64,000 nucleotides of DNA, from positions 62,001-126,000 of the forward strand of contig NZ_SCNV01000014.1 of assembly GCF_005503145.1 (NCBI RefSeq). The letters are read 5' to 3'. The notes beneath the pieces were generated by a model. It was not told the DNA's origin, ran no database searches, and saw only the letters and a program-made list of their open reading frames with translations. Position numbers and translations under genes: made by a program. Position 1 is the first letter of the stretch; every line of letters begins with the position of its first letter. Origin of the DNA: Burkholderia sp. 4M9327F10. Its GTDB lineage: Bacteria > Pseudomonadota > Gammaproteobacteria > Burkholderiales > Burkholderiaceae. Positions 9,216 to 18,639 of the stretch are shown in pieces.

Positions 9216-10661
9216 TCAGGCGAGCAGCAGATCCTCGCGCCAATCGATCCGCACATAGCCCTCACCGGCCTTTGCAGCGCCGGCGCCGGCTTCAGCCTTC
9301 CCGGGCCACGCTGCCCGGTTCACGCCGAGTAACGGCACGAACAACAGCGTGTCGCCGGCGAACAGCAGCGGCACGTCGCGTTTCCATGCCGGTACGCCCT
9401 GCTCCTGGAACAGGTTTTTGAGTGTCCGGCTCGCGCCCTGTGCGCTCGTGCGCATGCGCTCACCGCCGCTACGCGAGCGGGCCGCGAGCGGCGCTGCCTT
9501 AAGGAGCGCGGCCGGCACAGCGGCCGGGTCGTCCGCCGAGGTCTCGGCAAACACAAAGGTGCCGCGCCATTGCGGCAGACGCCAGATCGATTCGCCCTGC
9601 CAGGCGAGTTGCGCGGTTGCGCGCGTGACCAGCGCGGTCTCGTCGGCAGGCTCGGCGCTGTCGCCCGCTTCCCAGTAGATCTGGCCGCGATAGCTGCGCA
9701 GCGCCTGACCGGCGTGATCGACACGCAGGCTGTGCGCCGCGCCCACTTCGCGCAGTTGCCGCAGCGCATCGCTCAAACGCGCAGTCGACGCCGCCGGTAA
9801 ACCGAGCGAGCGCATCCAGAAACGCAGCAGGTTCAGCGCGCGTTCGTCGTCGAGTGCGAGCAAGGCGTCGTGCGCGAGCGCGCGGCCTTCGTCGCAGGAA
9901 ACTGCCGCCATGTCGAGGCGTGCCAGTTCGTCGAGCAGACGCTGCGCGGAGGCTGCATGGCCCGCGCTGCGTGCAAGCGCATCGCGAAAGCCCGGAAAGT
10001 GCACGGCCAGCGCCGGCAGCACATCATGGCGCAACGCATTGCGTGCATAGCGGGTGTCGGCATTCGATTCGTCCTCGACCCATGTGAGCGAGCGCGCTGC
10101 CGCGTACTGCTCAAGTTGCGCACGCAACAAATGCAGAAGTGGCCGCACACGTGTCGCGCCGGCGCCCGCCGGCAGGTGCTCGAAAGCCATCGCGGCAAGT
10201 CCCGCCACCCCTGCCCCACGCAGCAACTGCAACAGGACTGTTTCGGCCTGATCGTCGGCGTGCTGGGCAAGCCACAGCGTGGCCGCGCCATGCTGTGCAC
10301 ACATGGCGTCGAGCGCGCGGTAACGGGCCTCGCGCGCGGCCGCTTCAACGCTCACGCCCGGGTCGCGCACCACTTCGACGCGCTCGGCCGCAAACGCCAC
10401 GCCACGCGCGCGCGCAAACGCTTCGCAATGCGCAAGCCACTGGTCTGCCTGCGGACTGAGGCCGTGATGGACATGCAGCGCGAGGCAACGCGACGCGCCG
10501 GCCACGCGCACCGAGGCGTCGAGCAATACGCTCGAGTCGATGCCGCCGCTGAACGCCACCGCGACCCGTGCTTCGCCGGACTGCGCCGGCAGCGCGGAAA
10601 GCGCTGCGCCGACCGCCTCGATAACGAGGCGGTCGGCGGAAGAGTCAGCGCTATGTGTCAC
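9216..10661 (-). CDS. tilS: tRNA(Ile)-lysidine synthase
   Basis: Modifies C34 of tRNA-Ile(CAU) to lysidine, switching it from Met to Ile decoding; essential in most bacteria. 481 residues from a GTG at 10661. The PP-loop ATP motif SGGIDSSVLL is near residues 39-48. N-type ATPase features (HVHHGLSPQADQW, LAQHADDQAETVLLQLLRG) follow, and the C-terminal tRNA-binding domains lie beyond about residue 250. The frame remains open for about 105 codons upstream, through accA, so the start is chosen by position after the accA stop (10706) and by family length. No strong ribosome site is seen before the GTG. Confidence 0.93.
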   Translation of the reverse strand: MTHSADSSADRLVIEAVGAALSALPAQSGEARVAVAFSGGIDSSVLLDASVRVAGASRCLALHVHHGLSPQADQWLAHCEAFARARGVAFAAERVEVVRDPGVSVEAAAREARYRALDAMCAQHGAATLWLAQHADDQAETVLLQLLRGAGVAGLAAMAFEHLPAGAGATRVRPLLHLLRAQLEQYAAARSLTWVEDESNADTRYARNALRHDVLPALAVHFPGFRDALARSAGHAASAQRLLDELARLDMAAVSCDEGRALAHDALLALDDERALNLLRFWMRSLGLPAASTARLSDALRQLREVGAAHSLRVDHAGQALRSYRGQIYWEAGDSAEPADETALVTRATAQLAWQGESIWRLPQWRGTFVFAETSADDPAAVPAALLKAAPLAARSRSGGERMRTSAQGASRTLKNLFQEQGVPAWKRDVPLLFAGDTLLFVPLLGVNRAAWPGKAEAGAGAAKAGEGYVRIDWREDLLLA

Positions 10662-10705
10662 GGCGACGAGGCGCGAAGCGCCCTCGATTGGAGAGACGAG
10701 CCGGC

Positions 10706-11677
10706 TTATGCGCCCGGCGTCGTTTCCTTGAATTTGCCGTACGCCATTAGCCGTTCGAAGCGGCGTTGACGCAGGTCCGGGGTGCTCATGCCATGGAACT
10801 GGCGCAGCGAGTCGGCCAGCGCACGGCGCAACATGGCAGCCATGCCCTTCGGATCGCGATGTGCGCCGCCGAGCGGCTCGTTGACGATCTTGTCGATCAG
10901 GCCGAGCGCCTTCAGACGGTGCGCGGTCAAACCCAGCGCTTCCGCCGCTTCGGGCGCTTTGGCTGCGCTCTTCCACAGAATCGAGGCGCAGCCTTCCGGC
11001 GAGATCACCGAATAGGTCGAGAACTGCAGCATCAGCACGCTGTCGCCCACGGCGATGGCAAGCGCGCCGCCCGAACCGCCTTCGCCGATGATCGTCGAGA
11101 TGATCGGCGTTTTCAGCTCGGCCATCACATACAGATTGCGGCCAATGGCTTCCGACTGGCCGCGTTCTTCCGCGCCGATGCCGGGGTAAGCGCCCGGCGT
11201 GTCGATAAACGTGAACAGCGGCAGGCCGAATTTTTCGGCGAGGCGCATCAGGCGCTCCGCCTTGCGATAGCCCTCCGGACGCGGCATGCCGAAGTTACGC
11301 AGCGAGCGCTCCTTGGTGTCGCGCCCCTTCTGATGGCCGATCACCATGCAAGCCTGGCCGTTGAAACGCGCGAAGCCGCCGACGATCGCCAGATCGTCCG
11401 CGAACGCACGGTCGCCGTGCAGTTCGTGGAAATCGGTGAACAGTTCGTTCACATAGTCGAACGTGTACGGACGCTGCGGATGACGGGCAATTTGCGAAAC
11501 CTGCCATGGCGACAGGTTTGCGTACAGATCTTTGGTGAGCTGCTGGCTCTTCTTGGACAGCCGCTCGATTTCTTCCGAAATATCGACGGCCGAATCGTCC
11601 TGCACGAAGCGCAATTCTTCGATCTTCGCTTCGAGTTCCGCGATCGGCTGCTCGAAATCCAGAAAAGTGGTCTTCAT
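10706..11677 (-). CDS. accA: Acetyl-CoA carboxylase carboxyltransferase subunit alpha
   Basis: With AccD it moves the carboxyl group from biotin-BCCP to acetyl-CoA, making malonyl-CoA for fatty-acid synthesis. 323 residues, the usual length. Family motifs: N-terminal coiled region beginning [22 protein letters not shown], then [37 protein letters not shown] and the oxyanion-hole glycine region [11 protein letters not shown]. The ATG at 11677 has AAGGATTAAAACC upstream. It sits 44 bases before tilS in a reverse-strand operon with the AlkA-like gene and cysS. Confidence 0.97.
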   Translation of the reverse strand: MKTTFLDFEQPIAELEAKIEELRFVQDDSAVDISEEIERLSKKSQQLTKDLYANLSPWQVSQIARHPQRPYTFDYVNELFTDFHELHGDRAFADDLAIVGGFARFNGQACMVIGHQKGRDTKERSLRNFGMPRPEGYRKAERLMRLAEKFGLPLFTFIDTPGAYPGIGAEERGQSEAIGRNLYVMAELKTPIISTIIGEGGSGGALAIAVGDSVLMLQFSTYSVISPEGCASILWKSAAKAPEAAEALGLTAHRLKALGLIDKIVNEPLGGAHRDPKGMAAMLRRALADSLRQFHGMSTPDLRQRRFERLMAYGKFKETTPGA

Positions 11678-11807
11678 TGGTTTTAATCCTTGGACTTACC
11701 AGGCAGCGCGTATTCTAACCGCGACCGCCGCTGTCAAAACCACCTCGAAACTATCGATCCAGCAAAACCGATAGCCCCAAGACGGCATTACATCAGTTCA
11801 GATCTGG

Positions 11808-12860
11808 TCAGTAATCGACCGGCAACGGATCGAGACTACGCCACATATACCAGGTCGCGACTGTGCGCCACGGCTCCCAGTTCGCAGCAACCTCGCGCGC
11901 TTCGCTGCGCGTGACCGGTTCGCCGCTGAAATAATTGATGCTGATCGCGCGGATCAGGCCGAGATCGTCGAGCGGCAGCACGTCCGGGCGGGACAGGTTG
12001 AAGATCAGGAACATTTCCGCGGTCCAGCGGCCGATGCCGCGAATCTGCGTGAGCTCTTCGATCACCGCCTCGTCTTCCATCGAAGTCCACTTGCCCACGT
12101 GCAAGGCGCCCGAGACGAAGTGCTCGGCCAGATCGAGGATGTATTCGGCCTTGCGCTTGGACAGCCCGCACGCCATCAGCTTGTCTTGCCCGAGCTTGAT
12201 GAACTGCTGCGGCACGAGCTTCGGGCACGCGCTTTCGACACGCTGCCACGCCGCCTGCGCCGAGGCCACCGAAATCTGTTGTCCTACCACGGAGCGCGCG
12301 AGCGTCACGAACGGGTCGCCGCGGCTCAGCAGATGCACCGGGCCGAACTTCGGAATCAGTTTCTTGAGAATGCGGTCGCGCTTGACGAGGTCGGCGCACG
12401 CCCTGTCCCAGTAGTCGGGGCGCGTGACTTCCGCCGTGAGGCCGCCGACCTGCACCGGCACGGCCACTTCGGTGTCGTCCAGTGCACGTGTTTTGCGCAC
12501 GACTTCGCCATCGTGCAGCACGTCGCGAGTGAGTTCCTGCGCGTCGTCGGCGAGTTCGGCCGGCACAGCGCCGTTGCCGCTATGCGGCTTCGCGCGCGCG
12601 GCACGCGTTGCCCTCGCCGGCCGCACCGGTTTGGCAAGCTTGCTCGGCGCATGTGCCGAGGCGCCGTTGAGCGCGCGCTTCACCGGTGCCTTCTTTGCGG
12701 TAGTGCCTGCCTTGCCGGCGGCCTTCGCCGTCGCCGCTTTCGCCGTCGCGGGCGCCGCTTTCGCCGCGCTGCCGTTACGCGCGCGGGTCGGTTTCACTGC
12801 GGCTGCCGCGCTTGTTTGAGACGCGGCCCGTTTAGCCGGCGTCTTCGTGGCCGTTGCCAT
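11808..12860 (-). CDS. DNA-3-methyladenine glycosylase II (AlkA-like) with lysine/alanine-rich N-terminal tail
   Basis: 350 residues. The catalytic part (about 145-350) is an HhH-GPD glycosylase: the hairpin IRGIGRWTAEMF at 273-284 is followed by LPLDDLGL, with Asp299 the likely catalytic aspartate by analogy with AlkA Asp238. It should remove alkylated bases to start base excision repair. Residues 1-95 are unlike the family: Ala makes up over a third, with about 13 Lys and 8 Arg and repeated KAA/TAKAA/PAK patterns resembling bacterial histone-H1-like tails. This tail is probably disordered and DNA-binding. The gene lies between cysS and accA. ATG start at 12860. Confidence 0.9.
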   Translation of the reverse strand: MATATKTPAKRAASQTSAAAAVKPTRARNGSAAKAAPATAKAATAKAAGKAGTTAKKAPVKRALNGASAHAPSKLAKPVRPARATRAARAKPHSGNGAVPAELADDAQELTRDVLHDGEVVRKTRALDDTEVAVPVQVGGLTAEVTRPDYWDRACADLVKRDRILKKLIPKFGPVHLLSRGDPFVTLARSVVGQQISVASAQAAWQRVESACPKLVPQQFIKLGQDKLMACGLSKRKAEYILDLAEHFVSGALHVGKWTSMEDEAVIEELTQIRGIGRWTAEMFLIFNLSRPDVLPLDDLGLIRAISINYFSGEPVTRSEAREVAANWEPWRTVATWYMWRSLDPLPVDY

Positions 12861-12907
12861 CCTGCCTCCTGCCTGGCGAGTCGATCAAAGGGAAGTGCGA
12901 GGTGCGC

Positions 12908-14305
12908 TCACACGCGCCGCCACTCGGTCAACCCGCCCGGTTTGTCTTCAAGTGCAACGCCGGCCTCGAGCAATTGCGCCCGAATCCGGTCTGCTGCCGC
13001 ATAGTCCTTCGCCTGCTTGGCGGCCACGCGCGCGGCGATCTTTGCTTCGATCGCGCCGGCGTCGAGCGCGCCTTCACCCGCACTGCCCGCAGCCTGCTGC
13101 AGATACACGCGCGGCTCACGGCCCAGCAGTCCGATGATGCGCGCGAGCGCACGCAGTTGTCGGGCCAGCGCGGGATCACGCGTGCGGTTGACTTCACTTG
13201 CCAACTCGAACAACACCGCTACCGCCACCGGCGTGTTGAAGTCGTCATTCATGGCCGCCTGGAAACGCTGCGCGTACGCTTCGTTCCAGTCGAGCCCGGC
13301 GCCATCCGGGCTCACGTCTTTCAACGACGTGTACAAACGCGTGAGGGCGTTACGCGCGTCGTCGATATGCGTGTCGCTGTAATTCAAAGGCGAGCGGTAG
13401 TGCGCCCGTGCAATGAAAAAGCGCACCACTTCCGCATCGTACTGCGCCAGCACTTCGCGGATCGTAAAGAAGTTGCCGAGCGACTTCGACATCTTCTCAT
13501 TGTCGATCTGAACGTAGCCGTTGTGCATCCAGTAGTTGACAAACGTTTGACCTGTCGCGCCTTCGCTTTGCGCAATTTCGTTTTCGTGGTGCGGAAACTG
13601 CAGATCCTGCCCGCCACCGTGAATGTCGAAATGATCGCCGAGCAACGTGCAGCCCATGGCAGAGCATTCAATGTGCCAACCGGGACGCCCGCGCCCGTAC
13701 TTCGAGTCCCAACCCGTGTCTGCAGGCTCCTCCGGTTTGGCCTGTTTCCACAGGACAAAATCGAGCGGATCCTGCTTGGCGTCGTTGGCCGCTACGCGCT
13801 CACCTGCCCGCAGGTCTTCGAGCGACTTGCCCGACAGCTTGCCGTAGCCAGAAAATTTGCGCACCGCATAATTGACGTCGCCGTCGCTTGCCTGATAGGC
13901 ATAGCCGTTCGCTTCCAGCTTCCCGATCATGCCGAGCATCTGCGGAATATATTCTGTTGCGCGCGGTTCGAGATCCGGCCGCTCGATGCCGAGCGCGTCC
14001 GCATCTTCATGCAGCGCAGCGATGAAGCGATCGGTCAGCGACTTGATCGTCTCGCCGTTTTCGACCGCGCGACGGATGATCTTGTCGTCGATATCGGTAA
14101 TGTTGCGCACATAGGTCACCTTGTAGCCTAGCGTGCGCAGCCAGCGTTGCGCGATATCGAACACAACCATCACGCGTGCGTGACCGATGTGACAGTAGTC
14201 ATACACCGTCATCCCGCAGACGTACATCCGTACGACGCCCTCTTGCAGCGGCACGAAAGTTTGCTTCTCACGCGCGAGCGTGTTGTAGATGCGCAGTGAT
14301 TCCAT
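12908..14305 (-). CDS. cysS: Cysteinyl-tRNA synthetase
   Basis: Charges tRNA-Cys. 465 residues, the family length. Class I signatures are present: HIGH box as CHIGH at residues 38-42 and KMSKS in [12 protein letters not shown]. The first zinc ligand is Cys30 in [24 protein letters not shown] and [10 protein letters not shown] supply the other zinc-site residues. The start at 14305 gives [10 protein letters not shown], which matches the family; 11 upstream codons in frame do not. Divergent from the TPR-protein gene, and leads the cysS-alkA-accA-tilS run. Confidence 0.97.
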   Translation of the reverse strand: MESLRIYNTLAREKQTFVPLQEGVVRMYVCGMTVYDYCHIGHARVMVVFDIAQRWLRTLGYKVTYVRNITDIDDKIIRRAVENGETIKSLTDRFIAALHEDADALGIERPDLEPRATEYIPQMLGMIGKLEANGYAYQASDGDVNYAVRKFSGYGKLSGKSLEDLRAGERVAANDAKQDPLDFVLWKQAKPEEPADTGWDSKYGRGRPGWHIECSAMGCTLLGDHFDIHGGGQDLQFPHHENEIAQSEGATGQTFVNYWMHNGYVQIDNEKMSKSLGNFFTIREVLAQYDAEVVRFFIARAHYRSPLNYSDTHIDDARNALTRLYTSLKDVSPDGAGLDWNEAYAQRFQAAMNDDFNTPVAVAVLFELASEVNRTRDPALARQLRALARIIGLLGREPRVYLQQAAGSAGEGALDAGAIEAKIAARVAAKQAKDYAAADRIRAQLLEAGVALEDKPGGLTEWRRV

Positions 14306-14583
14306 AGAGACGATGCGTGGGCCGAAAGAAATCCGCAATGTGTACCGTGCGCGCCGTGGCCGTTCGGGACAAGCTCAGTATCTCAGCACAGGGCGTCAGT
14401 ACCAGGCGTCAGCACGAAACGGGTGTGGCTCATACATATAGCAGCAAACCGGCGCACCTGGTGCGGCGGTCATGCGAACAAGGCGGAGACGACCACGAGT
14501 GGCGAAAAGACAGTCTGTGGTTCAACGGAACGCGCAGACCTTTTGTTAGAATGGCTCGGAGTATAACATCCAGACCTGAGCCT

Positions 14584-15312
14584 ATGAAACCTTCCAGCGG
14601 CCGCGCGCGCAGCGCCGCGACCCTCGCCGCGACGGCCCTGTGCGGCCTCGCCGTCATGCTGCTGCCGGGCGCCTCCGCGTACGCGCAAAAGACCCCCGTG
14701 ATGTCGCAAGGCCCGGCCGTGCGCGACGGCACGCCGGAAATCGACACCTCGATCGAGCAGAAAAACTGGAACGCCGCGCTCACGCAACTCGACGCCCGCA
14801 TCGCGGCCAATCCGCGCGACGCGCAGGCACAGTTCAAGCGCGCCACCGTGCTGGCTCACCTGAACCGCGACGACGAGGCAATCAAGGCCTTCATCGCGCT
14901 GACCCAGACGTACCCGGAACTGCCCGAGCCGTACAACAACCTTGCGGCGCTGTATGCCAAGCACGGCCAGTATACGGAAGCCCGTGAAGCGCTCGAGACC
15001 GCCACCAAGGCGAACCCCGACTACGGTCTCGCCTACGAGAATCTCGGCGACCTGTACCTGCGCCTCGCCGCCTCCGCCTACCAGCGCGCGCAGAATCTCG
15101 GCCATGCCAGCGGTCCGACGCAACAGCGCCTCGCCGACATCCAGAAGATCATTTCGCCGCCGGCAAGCAGCGCGAAACCGGTCAAGAAGGTTGCAGCGCC
15201 GGAAGACTACACCAATCGCGCCACCTCGAATATGACGGAGTCGCCAAGCTTCCAGTTCGGCGGCCCGAACGGTTCTCTCGCCATGCCGCCGTATATGGCG
15301 CCGTCGCAGTAG
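14584..15312 (+). CDS. Exported tetratricopeptide-repeat protein
   Basis: 242 residues from the ATG at 14584. A signal peptide (RSAATLAATALCGLAVMLLPGASAYAQ) is followed by about three TPR units (residues 55-170): NWNAALTQLDARIAANPRDAQAQ, DDEAIKAFIALTQTYPELPEPYNN and QYTEAREALETATKANPDYG. TPRs act as protein-docking scaffolds. The tail is Ser/Pro/Met-rich without a recognised motif. An earlier ATG at 14551 would add 11 residues and is possible. It sits directly upstream of two cyclophilin genes, which fits an envelope folding role, though this is inference from context. Confidence 0.88.
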   Translation: MKPSSGRARSAATLAATALCGLAVMLLPGASAYAQKTPVMSQGPAVRDGTPEIDTSIEQKNWNAALTQLDARIAANPRDAQAQFKRATVLAHLNRDDEAIKAFIALTQTYPELPEPYNNLAALYAKHGQYTEAREALETATKANPDYGLAYENLGDLYLRLAASAYQRAQNLGHASGPTQQRLADIQKIISPPASSAKPVKKVAAPEDYTNRATSNMTESPSFQFGGPNGSLAMPPYMAPSQ

Positions 15313-15374
15313 GCGCCCCAGGCACCCATACCGCGGACTCATCGCCAACGTTTTTTTCCACCCTGAGGATCTTC

Positions 15375-15956
15375 ATGAAATGGTTGATGCTGGCGCTCGG
15401 TAGCGCCGCCCTGATCGCGAACGCACCCGCTTTTGCCCAGTCCGCCACGCCGGCTGCGCACCCGTCCGTCCTCTTCAAGACCACGGACGGCGACATTCGC
15501 GTCGAGCTGTACCCCGAGAAGGCACCGAAGACCGTGGCGAATTTCCTCGACTATGTGAAATCCGGCCAGTACAGCGGCACGATTTTCCATCGCGTGATTC
15601 CCGGCTTCATGATCCAGGGTGGCGGCTTCACGCAGAGCTACGCGGAAAAGCCGACGCGCGCGCCGATTCCGCTTGAAAGCCGCAACGGTCTGAAGAACGT
15701 CGTGGGCGCGATCGCCATGGCGCGCACGAGCGACCCGGATTCGGCCACGGCGCAGTTCTTCATCAACACTGCGGATAACGCCGGCCTCGACTACCCGGGC
15801 CAGGACGGTAACGGCTATGCCGTGTTCGGCAAGGTCACCTCCGGCATGGATGTCGTGAAGAAGATCGAAGGAACGCCGACCACCACGCGCGGCCCGATGG
15901 CCGACGTGCCGCAAACGCCGATCGTGATCGAATCGGCTACGATCGTCGGCAAGTAA
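15375..15956 (+). CDS. Periplasmic peptidyl-prolyl cis-trans isomerase, cyclophilin type (PpiA-like)
   Basis: 193 residues. The signal peptide (MKWLMLALGSAALIANAPAFA) places it in the periplasm. The cyclophilin core has the catalytic region [15 protein letters not shown] (Arg in FHR being the conserved catalytic residue) and the later [21 protein letters not shown]. It catalyses proline isomerisation in exported proteins. It is a clear paralogue of the next gene, from which it differs by the signal and a few loop changes, suggesting duplication with relocation. Confidence 0.94.
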   Translation: MKWLMLALGSAALIANAPAFAQSATPAAHPSVLFKTTDGDIRVELYPEKAPKTVANFLDYVKSGQYSGTIFHRVIPGFMIQGGGFTQSYAEKPTRAPIPLESRNGLKNVVGAIAMARTSDPDSATAQFFINTADNAGLDYPGQDGNGYAVFGKVTSGMDVVKKIEGTPTTTRGPMADVPQTPIVIESATIVGK

Positions 15957-16097
15957 CCAGGCAAACAGGCAAGGGGCGCGGGCGCCCCCCGCCGGTGAGG
16001 CAGTCGCTTACCGCCCTTGCATCACTCACGCCCCGGCGCGGGCCCATCGCTTGATGCGCCTCGCCTTCCACCCACCTGTTCATCAAAGGATTCCATC

Positions 16098-16592
16098 ATG
16101 GTCGAACTGCACACGAATCACGGCGTCATCAAGCTCGAACTGGACGCCGAAAAGGCACCGAAGTCGGTTGAGAACTTCCTCAACTATGTGAAGGCCGGTC
16201 ATTACGACAACACGGTGTTCCACCGCGTGATCAACGGCTTCATGATCCAGGGCGGCGGTTTCGAACCCGGCATGAAGCAAAAGCCGACCGAAGCGCCGAT
16301 CACCAACGAAGCCAACAACGGCCTGAAGAACGTCACCGGCTCGATCGCGATGGCGCGCACCAACGACCCGCATTCGGCAACGGCGCAATTCTTTATCAAC
16401 GTGAATGACAACGACTTCCTGAACCACTCGTCGCCGACGCCGCAAGGCTGGGGCTACGCCGTGTTCGGCAAGGTGGTCGAGGGTCTCGACATCGTCGAAA
16501 AGATCAAGTCGGTGAAGACGGGTTCGAAGGGCTTCCATCAGGACGTGCCGGTCGACGACGTGATCATCGAAAAAGCGGTCATCGTCGAATAA
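16098..16592 (+). CDS. ppiB: Cytoplasmic peptidyl-prolyl cis-trans isomerase, cyclophilin type (PpiB-like)
   Basis: 164 residues and no signal peptide, as for E. coli PpiB. Core motifs are [40 protein letters not shown] and [18 protein letters not shown]. The start at 16098 follows AAGGATTCCATC; an upstream open frame to 16017 carries no family sequence. It lies about 140 bases after the periplasmic paralogue and ahead of lpxH. An unusual GC-rich stem-loop follows the stop. Confidence 0.95.
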   Translation: MVELHTNHGVIKLELDAEKAPKSVENFLNYVKAGHYDNTVFHRVINGFMIQGGGFEPGMKQKPTEAPITNEANNGLKNVTGSIAMARTNDPHSATAQFFINVNDNDFLNHSSPTPQGWGYAVFGKVVEGLDIVEKIKSVKTGSKGFHQDVPVDDVIIEKAVIVE

Positions 16593-16599
16593 GCACCTG

Positions 16600-16657
16600 G
16601 CCGTGCGCGAGCGGGCGCCGCCGTCCGCTCGCGCACGGCTCGCTATCGAACGATAGC
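16600..16657 (+). other. Double stem-loop between ppiB and lpxH
   Basis: A perfect 15-base inverted repeat (arms 16600-16614 and 16625-16639, ten-base loop) is followed by a second perfect seven-base hairpin GCTATCG-AA-CGATAGC (16642-16657). Only a CTTT tail follows, so it is a weak intrinsic terminator at best. It may stabilise the ppiB mRNA or attenuate read-through into lpxH. Confidence 0.7.
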
Positions 16658-16688
16658 CTTTACTGCAACTGCATTCAGGCACTCTTCA

Positions 16689-17486
16689 ATGCTGCAAGAT
16701 ACGCCGCTGCGAAGCGTCGCTGCGGGCGTGCCTGGCGAGGGCAAACGCCCGAACGCCGCACGCCCGTTTTTTTTCATCTCGGATCTGCATCTGAGCGATG
16801 CGGTGCCGCGCACGGTCGCCGCATTCGAGCATTTTGTGCGCATCACGGCCGAAGAGGCCGACTCCATTTTCATTCTCGGCGATCTGTTCGAATACTGGAT
16901 CGGCGACGACATGCTGAGCGATCCTTTCGTCGCCCGCATGGCAGCGTTGATGCATACGTTGTCCGAGCGCGGCATCGCGCTCTACATCATGCATGGCAAT
17001 CGCGATTTTCTGCTGGGCAAGCGCTTCATGAAAGCGGCCGGCGCGATCTGGCTGCCCGATCCGTTCGTGATTACGGCGTTCGGCGCGCGTATCACGCTCG
17101 CGCATGGTGACGCGCTCTGCACGGCGGACCGCGCCTACATCCGGTTTCGCCGTTTCGCGCGCTGCCGTTTCGCGCAAATGCTGTTTCTTGCCTGGCCGTT
17201 CAGATGGCGCCGGGCGCTGGCCGAGCGGATGCGTTCGGCCAGCGAGGCAGGCCGCTCACGACCGGTCTCACCCAAGTACGACGTGACGCCCGAAGGCGTG
17301 GCGGCGTTGTTCAAGGAGACCGGGACGGCCACGATCGTGCATGGCCATACGCACCGGCCGGCGCGCCATCGCGAACCCGGCGGCACGCGCTGGGTGTTGC
17401 CGGACTGGGATCTCGATCACGGCGAACGCCGTGGCGGATATTTGCGGGTCAATTCCGAAGGGATCCGGGCGTTGCCGCTCGATTGA
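16689..17486 (+). CDS. lpxH: UDP-2,3-diacylglucosamine diphosphatase LpxH
   Basis: Hydrolyses UDP-2,3-diacylglucosamine to lipid X in lipid A synthesis; peripheral on the inner membrane. 265 residues, slightly longer than the 240 of E. coli because of about 25 extra N-terminal residues. The calcineurin-like metal motifs are intact: ISDLHL, GDLFEYW, HGNRDF, LAHGDAL and HGHTHRPA. The basic hydrophobic insert (RFARCRFAQMLFLAWPFRWRR) fits the membrane/acyl-chain cap. Start at 16689 (ATG); a later start nearer RPFFFISDLH is possible. Convergent with cysE across a tandem-repeat spacer. Confidence 0.95.
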   Translation: MLQDTPLRSVAAGVPGEGKRPNAARPFFFISDLHLSDAVPRTVAAFEHFVRITAEEADSIFILGDLFEYWIGDDMLSDPFVARMAALMHTLSERGIALYIMHGNRDFLLGKRFMKAAGAIWLPDPFVITAFGARITLAHGDALCTADRAYIRFRRFARCRFAQMLFLAWPFRWRRALAERMRSASEAGRSRPVSPKYDVTPEGVAALFKETGTATIVHGHTHRPARHREPGGTRWVLPDWDLDHGERRGGYLRVNSEGIRALPLD

Positions 17487-17556
17487 CGGGACTGGCGGCG
17501 CCGCGGCGGCATGCCTACACGCACGAACATTCACGGCGTCATAACCGGAACGAACC

Positions 17557-17611
17557 GCGGGATCAAAGCGGGACAGAAGTGAGACAGAAGCGGGACAGAA
17601 GCGGGATAGAA
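17557..17611. repeat. Five tandem copies of an 11-base unit
   Basis: Successive 11-mers: GCGGGATCAAA, GCGGGACAGAA, GTGAGACAGAA, GCGGGACAGAA, GCGGGATAGAA (17557, 17568, 17579, 17590, 17601). They fill the gap between the converging lpxH and cysE stops and are a small minisatellite, probably variable in copy number. Confidence 0.9.
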
Positions 17612-17619
17612 CCGCGCGC

Positions 17620-18435
17620 TCAGCTTTCCACCGTCACGCCATCCACCTTCCCTGCAATGACCGCGGACAGGCGGCGCAGATCGAGCAGCGCTGCATCCGT
17701 GCCCTGCAGCGCTTCGAGACTCGCGCCGAGCCGCTCGAGTGCGGCGACGATTTCATCGATGCGTTGCGACTGCGTCGCCGCATGGTCGATCAAGCCGTGA
17801 ATGGCGACCGACACCGGATCGTCCGCATTGGGTGTAATCCCATAGGCACAGAACGCGGCGCGCGCCGGCGCCCCGTCCTGCGCATTGCGGCCGGCCGCCG
17901 CCTCGGACGCGGGCACCGCTGCCGGCGCAATCACCCGCGCCGGATTGCCGACCGCCGTGCCGCCCGCGGGCACCGGCTTCACCACCACCGCATTCGAACC
18001 GATCTTCGCCTCCGCGCCGACCGTGAAGCCGCCCAGCACCTTGGCGCCCGCACCCACAATCACGCCGCGTTCCAGCGTGGGATGGCGTTTGGCGCCGCGC
18101 GTGAGCGAGGTGCCGCCGAGCGTGACGCCCTGATAAATCGTGCAGTCGTCGCCGATTTCCGCGGTCTCGCCAATCACGACGCCCATGCCATGGTCGATAA
18201 AAACGCGGCGTCCAACCGTGGCGCCGGGGTGAATCTCGATGCCGGTCAGAAAGCGCGCCAGCTGCGACACGAAGCGCGCGAGCCAACGGCGCCTCGCCCG
18301 CCAGCAGGCATGCGCAAGCCGGTGCAGCACCAGCGCATGGAGCCCCGGATAACAGGTCAGGACTTCCCAGGCGCTGCCGGCGGCGGGATCGCGCTCGCGG
18401 ATCGTAGCGATGGCTTCGCGAAGTCTCGTGAACAT
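17620..18435 (-). CDS. cysE: Serine O-acetyltransferase
   Basis: Makes O-acetylserine from serine and acetyl-CoA, feeding cysteine synthesis. 271 residues from the ATG at 18435. An N-terminal helical region ([26 protein letters not shown]) is followed by a left-handed beta-helix of hexapeptide repeats with catalytic motifs [19 protein letters not shown] and YQGVTLGG, then GNPARVI. The C-terminal 75 residues (after about 195) are longer than in short CysE forms and hold a helical segment. The upstream 40 in-frame codons lack family sequence. In E. coli, cysteine feedback acts through the C-terminus; whether it does here is unknown. Confidence 0.93.
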   Translation of the reverse strand: MFTRLREAIATIRERDPAAGSAWEVLTCYPGLHALVLHRLAHACWRARRRWLARFVSQLARFLTGIEIHPGATVGRRVFIDHGMGVVIGETAEIGDDCTIYQGVTLGGTSLTRGAKRHPTLERGVIVGAGAKVLGGFTVGAEAKIGSNAVVVKPVPAGGTAVGNPARVIAPAAVPASEAAAGRNAQDGAPARAAFCAYGITPNADDPVSVAIHGLIDHAATQSQRIDEIVAALERLGASLEALQGTDAALLDLRRLSAVIAGKVDGVTVES

Positions 18436-18639
18436 GGCAGTGACGCTTTTGTGGGGGGATAACTCGGCGCCTCGCGGCGCGCGACAGCGCTGCCGGTTAG
18501 CACGCCGGCAGCTTTGCTTAGAACGTTTCGAGGAATTGTAGGGCGATTGCGGCAAACCCGCCGGATGCCCCCGCTCCCGGCAAGGTCGTCGGGGATGAGC
18601 GGGCCGGGAGTGGCGGAGGTGGCAGACTGCGAGCCGGCC

